The position numbers were made by a program, and so were the translations under genes. DNA of 64,000 nucleotides from Hormiphora californensis (lineage: Eukaryota > Ctenophora > Tentaculata > Cydippida > Pleurobrachiidae): contig CM035353.1 in the NCBI GenBank assembly GCA_020137815.1, positions 3,530,471-3,594,470 of the forward strand, read 5' to 3'. This document shows, one piece after another, positions 44,111 through 53,460 of the stretch; positions within the stretch are counted from its first letter, which is position 1, and each line of letters starts with the position of its first letter. The notes under the pieces were generated by a model. It saw only the letters and a list, made by a program, of their open reading frames with translations, was not told the DNA's origin and searched no databases.

Positions 44111-45477
44111 GTTCCAGGACGGTCTTGTCGATTGGGCCCGGGCGAGATTAGAGGATCCCGAAAAGAGTCCACTAGTTTAGAGCCCAGTGTACGTAAGGGG
44201 TGAGTGTGAAACAGGGGGGTGTGTTGCTGTCTCCTGATTTGGGAGGGGAGGTTGGGTACCCGAACACACTGTCCACTATAACTCCCTGTCCTCACTTATT
44301 GTCTCACGATACAGCTGCAGGCTGTTCCAGGACGGTCTTGGTCTGTGTGTTCATCAGGGTGTATGTTCGATCCGAAAAAGATGTCATACTAGTATAAAAG
44401 CTTGATCGGTACACGTGCAGACGGAACCAGGGGAACACTGGTGATTGGAGATGGAGGGTGCACTCTGCCGGCTCAATTGACGTCTAGAGCTGCTACTACT
44501 TCTTCTTCTATAGTGAGTTTGAGGGATGTAAAGTCGGTTGTCCCTCTGATTTTGAGAGTGGTTGTGCATCCCGATTTACGAACCCCGTCATGGGAAGGAC
44601 TACTTTTCCTAGAACACAACACTGGTGAGTGATTGGCGAGGTGTAGCTGATCGCCGCCACGATAACCGCTCAATCCTCGCTCCTGTGAGGTATTCGGTTG
44701 TAGAGCAACTCGCATGCTTGATACCCAAGTTTATCGATCGATGTTGATTTGTTAGTCCAAGAATGGGAATCTCGGGTGAAGGGGCTGGGTAGAGAGAGCA
44801 GCGATGGTTCGTGGAGTGCCACTGTGTGATTTGGGTCTGTGAGCTCAATGGTAGGAGAACGGTCTTGTGGAGTAGTTAGCGGATGGGGAACGAGGTCGAG
44901 TTTACCGCCTGAGCTGTCCAAATAGGGGTGTAGCGTGTGTGATTTGGGAAGTGGCTGTTGCGGGTCGTGGAGAGGTTGCACGTGCAGTTAGCGTTGCAGG
45001 ATGCGGGGTTGGAGAGGTTGCACGTGCAGTTAGCGTGTAGGATGCGGGGTTGGAGAGGTTCCTGCCATATGACACAAATGGGTCGGTATGTGTGTGTGAG
45101 CACACAATTACATCTTCGTAACCAAGTCAGGTGGATTCATTTCAGTTGATGTTGGTTGATGGATATGAGGAGCCAATTTGCAGTGAACCCGCAGGGGGGT
45201 ATTGCACTGGTCTGGCTCTTGTTGGTTGACATTGAACAGCGCCGTTTGCTAGCAGGATAGTTGGATCTCAGCCTGGTTTGCAGGCGGGCCTGGTTCAGGA
45301 TTCCGTTTGGAGCAGTTAGATGTCTGTTTACTCCGTCACCACTACTGATCACAGTTCGGGTTAGCACGGGAATACAACTTCACAATGACCTGACCTGCAG
45401 CGGTATCCTCAGCAGGTTGTTTCATGGGTTGGACTATCCTATGATTTGTAGTGGTGAGGTTAATCTCAGTTAATGAA
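44111..45477 (-). pseudogene. Broken remainder of duplicated copy 1
   Basis: It aligns to about 46620-47838 (for example CTGCAGGCTGTTCCAGGACG, GAGGTATTCGGTTGTAGAGC, GAGGTTGCACGTGCAGTTAG). No long frame survives because of frequent one- or two-base deletions. The far end stops abruptly at 45477, where sequence equivalent to 45481 onward begins. Confidence 0.55.
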
Positions 45478-45480
45478 GAG

Positions 45481-45657
45481 TTGGAAGGCCGAACTTGCGG
45501 GATATGAAGTTATTGAGTGACCCGTACTGATCGTTTAGCATGGTGTATGTCTCTGTTATTTGATAATTTCCAACGGTAACGTGAACCCTCTCTACGATGA
45601 GAGAGGAGGCATCTGTGCTGGTGAGGGATACCGCATCCAATTGTTCTGATTGGGTCA
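45481..45657 (-). CDS. Giant gene: truncated copy of the terminal exon
   Basis: It starts after TTTCAG like the exon at 43185 and encodes the same TQSEQLDAVSLTSTDASS.. RKFGLPT. At 45481 the similarity ends at the duplication junction, and the frame runs into a stop after two further residues. A transcript using it would have a shortened C-terminus. Confidence 0.5.
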
Positions 45658-45874
45658 CTGAAATGAGCTTATATTATTGTACTTATATATAGGAGTATAC
45701 TATATTTATACAGATTATATTATACAGATTATATAATACAATTAAATTGGTATTCGAATGACGATTATTCGAATAATTTAATTATACAATCAATAGACCC
45801 GGGTTTATATATGTAGCGGCCGGTCACCCAGTATTTTATAGGGATGGGGTGGGAATTTAGGCTCAAAAACTTAC

Positions 45875-47042
45875 TGACTAGCTGTAGATCTGCAATAGGT
45901 TGTTGTTGTTCAAAGAATGTAACAGGGTAATCTGAGCTCTGATCTCTCAGACTGTCCCCCGCACTCGCATCAGGACAGAATGTCCCAAGTCTCTGTTTCA
46001 ACCCACCGGTCCCTATAGCCGATATTGGGGGCTGATCAGGAGAGATTGCTTGGTTCGGTACTGTTTCCCATACAATGGGAGGCGGGGCGCTCAGGAGGGC
46101 GTTCTTATGTTCCTCAATTACCGAAATTCCTTTCCTATCCTTGTCAGGACCAGCCATTCCTTTCCTATCCTTGTCTCCTGTACCCTTCCCTTTTCGGGGT
46201 CTGGGTGGTGCAAAAGGCTCCCTACACTCCCTGACCTTCTGAATGGTAGAGACATTATTATAGCGGAGTGTGTCCGCACTGTAGACCGGAGTTTTGATTT
46301 TAGAAACCGCTGCTTGGAATGAAGTAGTAGTAGTAGTAGTCGTCGTCTCCTCAGAGGACCGGCCGCCGCTAGTACTAGCTGATTCTGATGAAGTCTTGCT
46401 CGGTGAACTCTCCTCAGACTCCCTTCTTCCTGCTGCTGGTATATCCGGGGAGGTTGAGGATTCAGAGGTTTCAGGTACCAGTTTTAGTACGGTAACAGGG
46501 GTGAACAAGGTGTGTTGTTGACCTCCTGATTCAGGGAGGTGGATGTTGGTGTACCCGACCACACTGTTCCCACTATAACTCCCCTGATCCTCACTCATGG
46601 TCTCATCGATACAGCTGCAGGCTGTTCCAGGACGATCTTGGTCAGATGTGTTCATCAGGGTGTATGTTTCCGAGCAAACAGATGTCATACTAGTATAACA
46701 GCTTGTATCGGTACACGTGCAGACGGAACCAGGGGAACACTGGTGAAGTTGTGGATGGAGAGTGTCACTCTTAGCGCGGCTCAATTGACGTCTAGAGCTG
46801 CTACTACTTCTCTTCTTCATCGTGAGTTTGAGGGATGTAAAGTCGAGTTGTCCCTCTGATTTTGAGAGTGGTTGTGCATCCTCGATGTTACCGAACCCTC
46901 CAGTCATGGGGAAGGGACTACTTTTCCTAGATACCACAACACTGGTGAGTGATTTGGCGAGTGTAGTAGCTGATCGCCCGCACGATAACCGCCTCACTCT
47001 CTCAGGCTCCTGTGAGGTATTCGGTTGTAGAGCAACTCGCAT
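45875..47042 (-). CDS. Giant gene: penultimate exon, copy 2
   Basis: Long open frame ending at donor TCA|GTAAGT (45873-45874), followed by a 217-bp intron to 45657. Features: Ser/Arg-rich start (RRLSCGRSAT), KKRSSSSSRRQLSR, two CxC patches (GSVCTCTDTSCY, TACSCID), EETTTTTTTTSF, a basic KGKGTGDKDRKG motif and proline stretches. It is highly disordered in character. The frame upstream is the same as the 47178-52649 frame but is separated by two stops over 45 codons. Confidence 0.55.
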
Positions 47043-47177
47043 GCTTGATACCCAAGTTCTTATCGATCGATGTTGATTTGTCTAGTCCAAGAATTGGGAA
47101 TCTCGGGTGAAGGGGCTGGGTAGAGAGAGCAGCGATGGTTCCGTGGAGTGCCACTGCGTGTATTTGGGTCTGTGAGC

Positions 47178-50100
47178 TCAATGGTAGGAGAACAGGGTCT
47201 TGTGGAGGATTAGTCTAGCGGATGGGGAACGAGGTCGAGATTTATCCGCCTGTAGCTGTCCAAATATGGGTGTAGCGTGTGTGATTTGGGAAGTGGCTGT
47301 TGCGGGTCGTGGAGAGGTTGCACGTGCAGTTAGCGTTGCAGGATGCGGGGTTGGAGAGGTTGCACGTGCAGTTAGCGTTGTAGGATGCGGGGTTGGAGAG
47401 GTTCCTGCCATATTGACACCAAACTGGGTCGGTAGGTGTGGTGTGGAGCACACAATTACATCTCTCGTAACCAGATCAGGTGGATTCATTTCAAGTTGGA
47501 TTGTTGGCTGCTGCATATTGAGGGAACCAATGTTGCAGTTGAACCAGCAGGAGGGGGTATTGCACTGGTCTGGTCTTTGTTGGTTGACATTGAACAGCCG
47601 CCGTTTGCTAGCAGGATAGTTTGGATCTCTAGCCTGGTTTGCAGGAGGTGCCTGGTTAGCAGGAGGTTCCTGGTTTGCAGGAGCAGTTAGATGTCTGTTT
47701 AGCTCCGTCACCACTACTGATCCAGGTTCAGGGTTAGCACGGGGTACATCGAACTTCACAATGACTGACCCTGCAGCGGTATCTTCAGCAGGTTGTTTCA
47801 TGGGTTGACTCATCCTGATGATTGGTAGTGGTGAGGTTCTCTCTGTTCCTGACCGGGTAAGGGCAGATGAGTACCGGTGGAGTTGAGTCGGGTCTGTCAG
47901 TGTAGGCCAGGTGTTTATTGGGCTTATCCTGTTGTTTGACAGGACGACAGGGGTGTGAGTTACACTGAGGTAGGAAAAACTGTCTGAAGTTGTATCATCT
48001 GTCTTAGAGGTGGAATCTGTTGTTTTTTGCAGCACAGATGTATAACTCTCTGTTAATTGCCTACCAGTCACACTTTGCTGTTCCGGCACTGCTGGTCTCT
48101 GATTATACGGCTGCTCCGGCGCTGCTGGTCTCTGATTATACGGCTGTTCCGGAGCTGCTGGTCTCTGATTATACGGCTGTTCCGGCGCTGCTGGTCTCTG
48201 ATTATACGGCTGTTCCGGCGCTGCTGGTCTCTGATTATACGGCTGTTCCGGCGCTGCTGGTCTCTGATTATACGGCTGTTCCGGCGCTGCTGGTCTCTGA
48301 TTATACGGCTGTTCCGGCGCTGCTGGTCTCTGATTATACGGCTGTTCCGGCGCTGCTGGTCTCTGATTATACGGCTGTTCCGGCGCTGCTGGTCTCTGGT
48401 TATACGGCTGTTCCGGCGCTGCTGGTCTCTGATTATACGGCTGTTCCGGCGCTGCTGGTCTCTGATTATACGGCTGTTCCGGCGCTGCTGGTCTCTGATT
48501 ATACGGCTGTTCCGGAGCTGCTGGTCTCTGATTATACAGCTGTTCCGGAGCTGCTGGTCTCTGATTATACGGCTGTTCCGGAGCTGCTGGTCTCTGATTA
48601 TACGGCTGTTCCGGAGCTGCTGGTCTCTGATTATACGGCTGTTCCGGCGCTGCTGGTCTCTGATTATACGGCTGCTCCGACACCGCTGGTCTCTGATTAT
48701 ACGGCTGTTCCGGCACTGCTGGTCTCTGATTATACGGCTGTTCCGGCGCTGCTGGTCTCTGATTATACAGCTGTTCCGGAGCTGCTGGTCTCTGATTATA
48801 CGGCTGTTCCGGAGCTGCTGGTCTCTGATTATACGGCTGTTCCGGAGCTGCTGGTCTCTGATTATACGGCTGTTCCGGCGCTGTTGGTCTCTGATTATAC
48901 GGCTGTTCCGGCGCTGCTGGTCTCTGATTATACGGCTGTTCCGGAGCTGCTGGTCTCTGATTATACGGCTGTTCCGGCACTGCTGGTCTCTGATTATACG
49001 GCTGTTCCGGCGCTGCTGGTCTCTGATTATACGGCTGTTCCGGCGCTGCTGGTCTCTGGTTATACGGCTGTTCCGGCGCTGCTGGTCTCTGATTATACGG
49101 CTGTTCCGGCGCTGCTGGTCTCTGATTATACGGCTGTTCCGGAGCTGCTGGTCTCTGATTATACGGCTGTTCCGGAGCTGCTGGTCTCTGATTATACGGC
49201 TGTTCCGGCGCTGCTGGTCTCTGATTATACGGCTGTTCCGGAGCTGTTGGTCTCTGATTATACGGCTGTTCCGGCGCTGTTGGTCTCTGATTATACGGCT
49301 GTTCCGGCGCTGCTGGTCTCTGATTATACGGCTGTTCCGGAGCTGCTGGTCTCTGATTATACGGCTGTTCCGGCGCTGCTGGTCTCTGATTATACGGCTG
49401 TTCCGGCGCTGTTGGTCTCTGATTATACGGCTGTTCCGGCGCTGCTGGTCTCTGGTTATACGGCTGTTCCGGCGCTGTTGGTCTCTGATTATACGGCTGT
49501 TCCGGCGCTGCTGGTCTCTGATTATACGGCTGTTCCGGCGCTGCTGGTCTCTGGTTGTACGGCTGTTCCGACACTGAGACCCCTTGAATCCCTACTGGCC
49601 GACTTTCGTAACTTTTAAGTGGTGAAATTGGCAGGTTAATTTGAATTCCAATTGGGTTGGTGTTCGGCTGTATTCCAACGGGTCTATAATCGTTACGCAG
49701 GGTTGGAGACCAGCTTGGTACAATCTCAGGAGTTGGTGAAGTTTGGGTACAATTCGGCATACCAATTACTGGACTGGCTTGAGTCCCAATTTGGGTTCCA
49801 ACTGGACTGGCTTGAGTTCCAATTTGGGTTCCAACTGGCCGAGTTGGAATGCTTCTTGGCCTGACTTGAGTTCCAATAGAGTTTCCTTCTGGTGTGGCCT
49901 GAGTCCCTATTGGGGTACAGTATGGACTGGCTTGAGTCCCGATTGGGGTAACTCCTGGCCTCGCTTGAGTCCCGATAGGGGTACAGTATGGACTTGCTTG
50001 AGTCCCGATTGGGGTTCCATCGGGCGTGGCTTGAGTTCCGATAGGGTTAATTCCTGGTCTGGCTTGGGTCCCGATTGGGGTTCCGTCTGGCGTGGCTTGG

Positions 50101-52649
50101 GTCCCAATTGGGGTAACTCCTGGCCTCGCTTGAGTCCCGATTGGGGTTCCGTCTGGCGTGGCTTGGGTCCCGATTGGGGTAACTCCTGGCCTCGCTTGAG
50201 TCCCGATTGGGGTTCCGTCTGGCGTGGCTTGGGTCCCGATTGGGGTAACTCCTGGCCTCGCTTGAGTCCCGATTGGGGTTCCGTCTGGCGTGGCTTGGGT
50301 CCCGATTGGGGTAACTCCTGGCCTCGCTTGAGTCCCGATTGGGGTTCTGTATGGACGTGCTTGGGTCCCAGTTGGGATTCTGTCTGGACTTGCCTGGGTC
50401 CCGATTTGGGTACCGTCGGGCGTGGCCTGGGTCCCGATTGGGGTACCATCGGGCGTGGCTTGAGTCCCGATTGGGGTACCGTCGGGCGTGGCTTGAGTCC
50501 CGATCGGGGTTCCGTATGGACTTGCTTGGGTTCCGATTGGGGTTCCGTCGGGCGTGGCTTGAGTCCCGATTGGTGTTCCGTATGGACTTGCCTGGGTTCC
50601 GATTGGGGTTCCGTCGGGCGTGGCTTGAGTCCCGATCGGGGTTCCGTATGGACTTGCTTGGGTTCCGATTGGGGTTCCGTCGGGCGTGGCTTGAGTCCCG
50701 ATTGGTGTTCCGTATGGACTAGCTTGGGTTCCGATCGGAGTTCCGTATGGACGTGCTTGGGTCCCAGTTGGTATTCTGTCTGGCGTGGCTTGAGTCCCGA
50801 TAGGGGTACAGTATGGACTGGCTTGGGTTCCGATTGGGGTTCCGTATGGACTTGCTTGGGTCCCTATTGGGGTACCGTCTGGCGTGGCTTGAGTCCCGAT
50901 TGGGTTTCCGTATGGACTTGCTTGAGTCCCGATGGGGGTTCCGTATGGACTTGCCTGGGTCCCGATTGGGGTACCGTCAGGCGTGGCTTGAGTCCCGATT
51001 GGGGTACAGTTTGGACTGGCTTGGGTTCCGATCGGGGTTCCGTATGGACTTGCTTGGGTCCCTATTGGGGTACCGTCTGGCGTGGCTTGAGTCCCGATTG
51101 GGTTTCCGTATGGACTTGCTTGAGTCCCGATGGGGGTTCCGTATGGACTTGCCTGGGTCCCGATTGGGGTACCGTCAGGCGTGGCTTGAGTCCCGATTGG
51201 GGTACCATATGGCCTGGCTTGAGTCCTGATTGGGGTACCATAAGGACTAGCTTGGGTCCCTATTGGGGTACCGTCGGGCGTGGCTTGAGTCCCGATTGGG
51301 GTTCCGTATGGACTTGCTTGAGTCCCGATGGGGGTTCTGTATGGACTTGCCTGGGTCCCGATTGGGGTACCGTCTGGCGTGGCTTGAGTCCCGATTGGGG
51401 TTCCGTATGGACTTGCTTGAGTCCCGATGGGGGTTCTGTATGGACTTGCCTGGGTCCCGATTGGGGTACCATCGGGCGTGGCTTGAGTTCCGATTGGGGT
51501 ACCGTATGGCCTGGCTTGAGTCCCGATTGGGGTTCCGTCTGGCGTGGCTTGAGTCGCGATAAGGGTTCCGTAAGGACTAGCTTGGGTCCCTATTGGGGTA
51601 CCGTCGGTCGTAGCTTGACTCCCAATTGGGGTACTAACAGGATTAGCTTGGGTTCCGATTGGGGTCGCGTCGGGCGTGACTTGAGTCCCGATAGGGGTTC
51701 CGTATGGTCTGACTGTTGTAGCTGGTTGATTCAATTCAGCACGATTTTTCATCGGTATCAGCGACGAAATGGGGCGAGTAGCAGTAGCAGGTGCAAATGG
51801 TTTTATAGTTGACTTCCGAGCTGTTGTCATAATTGAAGTGATCGTTGTGACCTGACATCCTCCTTGCTGACTGACCCTTGAAACAATACTACTCATCTGA
51901 GATGCGATTGGTAATCTTCCTCCTCCGGCCGATACTTCATCACCTGATTTCGATTTTTTACGGTACACCTCGGTCAAATGGGATGGTTTGTAACTGCTGA
52001 AGGTTGAAGAGGGCTCTCGACTCCTCCCTCCAGGTTCATCTTGGGATAGGCTACTTTCCGTTGAGTGCCGTGACCCTGGAGATGGAAGGGACACTTTCAT
52101 GGGCTGAAACATGGATGGTATGTCATGTGGCAAATATCTTGAGGACCTTATGCCAGCAGTATTGGGGGAATCCTCTGTTATAGGTAGCTTGTTTGGTATG
52201 CAACTAGAAGGTGCCCCATCTGATCTCGCGGGAGAAAGTTGCACTCTGATAGGCTCGTACAAATTAGTATTTGGAATTTCCTGATGTGGCGTTGGTTCAG
52301 GTGGATGACTAAATATAATTAGATTGCAAGGCGGCTGCGGCATTCCACCAGAAAGTGCATCTCTTTGAAGCGGGCTAGGCATTCCTTCTGGTAAAACATT
52401 TCGGGTCTCTAATGAAGGTTCAGTAGCTTGAAGCTGATCCACTTGTTGTGGAAGTCTAGTAGCGGTGGTCAGAACTGATGTCACAGTTTCCACTTCGTAA
52501 CCCCGGTGAAAACTAGTTCTGGAAACCATGCTGCTCAAACTTGAATTCCTTTCACGTCTAGTGGGGTAACTTTCTGGTTCTGCCTTGTTCTGCGTGGGGT
52601 CCTTTAACAACGGTTCCTTTTCGACACATGTTGCTTTAATCACGGGCAC
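47178..52649 (-). CDS. Giant gene: middle part, 1823-codon frame with two 11-residue repeat arrays
   Basis: This continuous minus-strand frame continues upstream past 52649 into TTTPYQP repeats (..PYQPPDVIRTTNDTNVPVIK), so 52649 is not necessarily a start. Residues 1-300 are Ser/Pro/Arg-rich. Two long arrays with an 11-residue unit follow: GTPIGTQASPY (about 55 units, 51710-49880) and PEQPYNQRPAA (about 45 units, 49570-48069). A short unique linker (PVGIQ.. ISPLKSYESRPVG) separates them. The end has SCWFNC and TLTARATSPTPHP repeats. Over 47242-47451 another frame reads CNCVL.. NANCTCNLS repeats; since CxC is the hallmark of this gene, a one-base shift may hide there. No enzyme domain or membrane segment is visible. 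It is probably a disordered structural or scaffold protein. Confidence 0.65.
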   Translation of the reverse strand: MPVIKATCVEKEPLLKDPTQNKAEPESYPTRRERNSSLSSMVSRTSFHRGYEVETVTSVLTTATRLPQQVDQLQATEPSLETRNVLPEGMPSPLQRDALSGGMPQPPCNLIIFSHPPEPTPHQEIPNTNLYEPIRVQLSPARSDGAPSSCIPNKLPITEDSPNTAGIRSSRYLPHDIPSMFQPMKVSLPSPGSRHSTESSLSQDEPGGRSREPSSTFSSYKPSHLTEVYRKKSKSGDEVSAGGGRLPIASQMSSIVSRVSQQGGCQVTTITSIMTTARKSTIKPFAPATATRPISSLIPMKNRAELNQPATTVRPYGTPIGTQVTPDATPIGTQANPVSTPIGSQATTDGTPIGTQASPYGTLIATQATPDGTPIGTQARPYGTPIGTQATPDGTPIGTQASPYRTPIGTQASPYGTPIGTQATPDGTPIGTQASPYRTPIGTQASPYGTPIGTQATPDGTPIGTQASPYGTPIRTQARPYGTPIGTQATPDGTPIGTQASPYGTPIGTQASPYGNPIGTQATPDGTPIGTQASPYGTPIGTQASPNCTPIGTQATPDGTPIGTQASPYGTPIGTQASPYGNPIGTQATPDGTPIGTQASPYGTPIGTQASPYCTPIGTQATPDRIPTGTQARPYGTPIGTQASPYGTPIGTQATPDGTPIGTQASPYGTPIGTQATPDGTPIGTQASPYGTPIGTQATPDGTPIGTQASPYGTPIGTQATPDGTPIGTQATPDGTPIGTQATPDGTQIGTQASPDRIPTGTQARPYRTPIGTQARPGVTPIGTQATPDGTPIGTQARPGVTPIGTQATPDGTPIGTQARPGVTPIGTQATPDGTPIGTQARPGVTPIGTQATPDGTPIGTQARPGINPIGTQATPDGTPIGTQASPYCTPIGTQARPGVTPIGTQASPYCTPIGTQATPEGNSIGTQVRPRSIPTRPVGTQIGTQASPVGTQIGTQASPVIGMPNCTQTSPTPEIVPSWSPTLRNDYRPVGIQPNTNPIGIQINLPISPLKSYESRPVGIQGVSVSEQPYNQRPAAPEQPYNQRPAAPEQPYNQRPTAPEQPYNQRPAAPEQPYNQRPTAPEQPYNQRPAAPEQPYNQRPAAPEQPYNQRPAAPEQPYNQRPTAPEQPYNQRPTAPEQPYNQRPAAPEQPYNQRPAAPEQPYNQRPAAPEQPYNQRPAAPEQPYNQRPAAPEQPYNQRPAAPEQPYNQRPAAPEQPYNQRPAVPEQPYNQRPAAPEQPYNQRPAAPEQPYNQRPTAPEQPYNQRPAAPEQPYNQRPAAPEQPYNQRPAAPEQLYNQRPAAPEQPYNQRPAVPEQPYNQRPAVSEQPYNQRPAAPEQPYNQRPAAPEQPYNQRPAAPEQPYNQRPAAPEQLYNQRPAAPEQPYNQRPAAPEQPYNQRPAAPEQPYNQRPAAPEQPYNQRPAAPEQPYNQRPAAPEQPYNQRPAAPEQPYNQRPAAPEQPYNQRPAAPEQPYNQRPAAPEQPYNQRPAAPEQPYNQRPAAPEQPYNQRPAAPEQPYNQRPAVPEQQSVTGRQLTESYTSVLQKTTDSTSKTDDTTSDSFSYLSVTHTPVVLSNNRISPINTWPTLTDPTQLHRYSSALTRSGTERTSPLPIIRMSQPMKQPAEDTAAGSVIVKFDVPRANPEPGSVVVTELNRHLTAPANQEPPANQAPPANQARDPNYPASKRRLFNVNQQRPDQCNTPSCWFNCNIGSLNMQQPTIQLEMNPPDLVTRDVIVCSTPHLPTQFGVNMAGTSPTPHPTTLTARATSPTPHPATLTARATSPRPATATSQITHATPIFGQLQADKSRPRSPSARLILHKTLFSYH
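48069..49570. repeat. 33-bp coding minisatellite, about 45 units
   Basis: On the plus strand the unit is TGATTATACGGCTGTTCCGG plus CGCTGCTGGTCTC; minus strand it codes PEQPYNQRPAA. Variation is mostly at one base (GCG/GAG/GCA). Long plus-strand frames (LLVSDYTAVPA) are shadows. Confidence 0.95.
49880..51710. repeat. 33-bp coding minisatellite, about 55 units
   Basis: Plus strand CTTGAGTCCCGATTGGGGT.. with alternating ATP-D-GT and ASP-Y-GT units in the minus-strand protein. Higher-order groups of several units recur (compare 50880-51000 with 51075-51190). Confidence 0.95.
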
Positions 52650-52682
52650 ATTTGTATCATTTGTCGTTCTAATGACGTCGGG

Positions 52683-52990
52683 TGGTTGGTAGGGTGTTGT
52701 AGTTGGTTGGTAGGGTGTTGTAGCCGGTTGGTAGGGTGTTGTAGCCGGTTGGTAGGGTGCTGTAGCCGGTTGGTAGGGTGTTGTAGTTGGTTGATAGGGT
52801 GTTGTAGTTGGTTGGTAGGGTGTTGTAATTGGTTGGTAGGGTGTTGTAATTGGTTGGTAGGGTGTTGTAGTTGGTTGATAGGGTGTTGTAGTTGGTTGGT
52901 AGGGTGTTGTAGTTGGTTGGTAGGGTGTTGTAGTTGGTTGGTAGGGTGTTGTAGTTGGTTGATAGGGTGTTGTAGTTGGTTGGTCGGGTT
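52683..52990. repeat. 21-bp coding minisatellite (TTTPYQP)
   Basis: GTTGGTTGGTAGGGTGTTGTA, about 14 units, reading TTTPYQP on the minus strand. It continues the same array found at 53460-53836. Confidence 0.9.
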
Positions 52991-53460
52991 CTTTCTTTGG
53001 TTGTCTTTTGTATGTCAGTTGGTTTGTTATGCGGTGTTTTTTCGTTGGTTGTCGGGTGTTTTCGTTGGTTGGTCGGCGTGGTTGTCGTTGTTGTGTTGGT
53101 CGGGTGTTGTCGTTGTTGGTCGGCCCGGGTGTTTGTCGTTGGTTGGTTCGGGTGTTGGTCGTTCAGGGTGGTCGGGGTGTTTGTCGTTAGGTTGTCTGGT
53201 TTTATGTCGTTGGTATTGGTGCGGGTTGTTGCTCGTTGGTTGTTCGGGGTTGTTGTTGGTTGTTCCGGGTGTTGGTTGTTGAGTTGTCGGGTGATTGTCG
53301 TTGGTTGGTCGGGTGTTGTCTTTGGATTGTTCGGGTGTTTGTCGTTGGGTGGCTCGGGTGTTGTCGTTGGTTGGTCGGGTGTTTGTTTTTTGTTTTTATG
53401 TTGTTGTTTTTTTTTTGGTCTGGTGCTGTGTGGTTGCTAGGGTCTTTTCGTTGGTTGGTT
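52990..53460. other. Scrambled repeat between the two halves of the giant gene
   Basis: Irregular GTTGGTTGGTCGGGTGTTGT-like sequence with variable spacers interrupts the TTTPYQP array and breaks the frame at 53437. It may be assembly noise inside a collapsed array or a genuine degenerate segment. Confidence 0.5.

Noticed and set aside
48020-51812. Long plus-strand frames over the two 33-bp repeats
   Set aside because: Shadows of the minus-strand coding repeats; they have no sequence outside the arrays.
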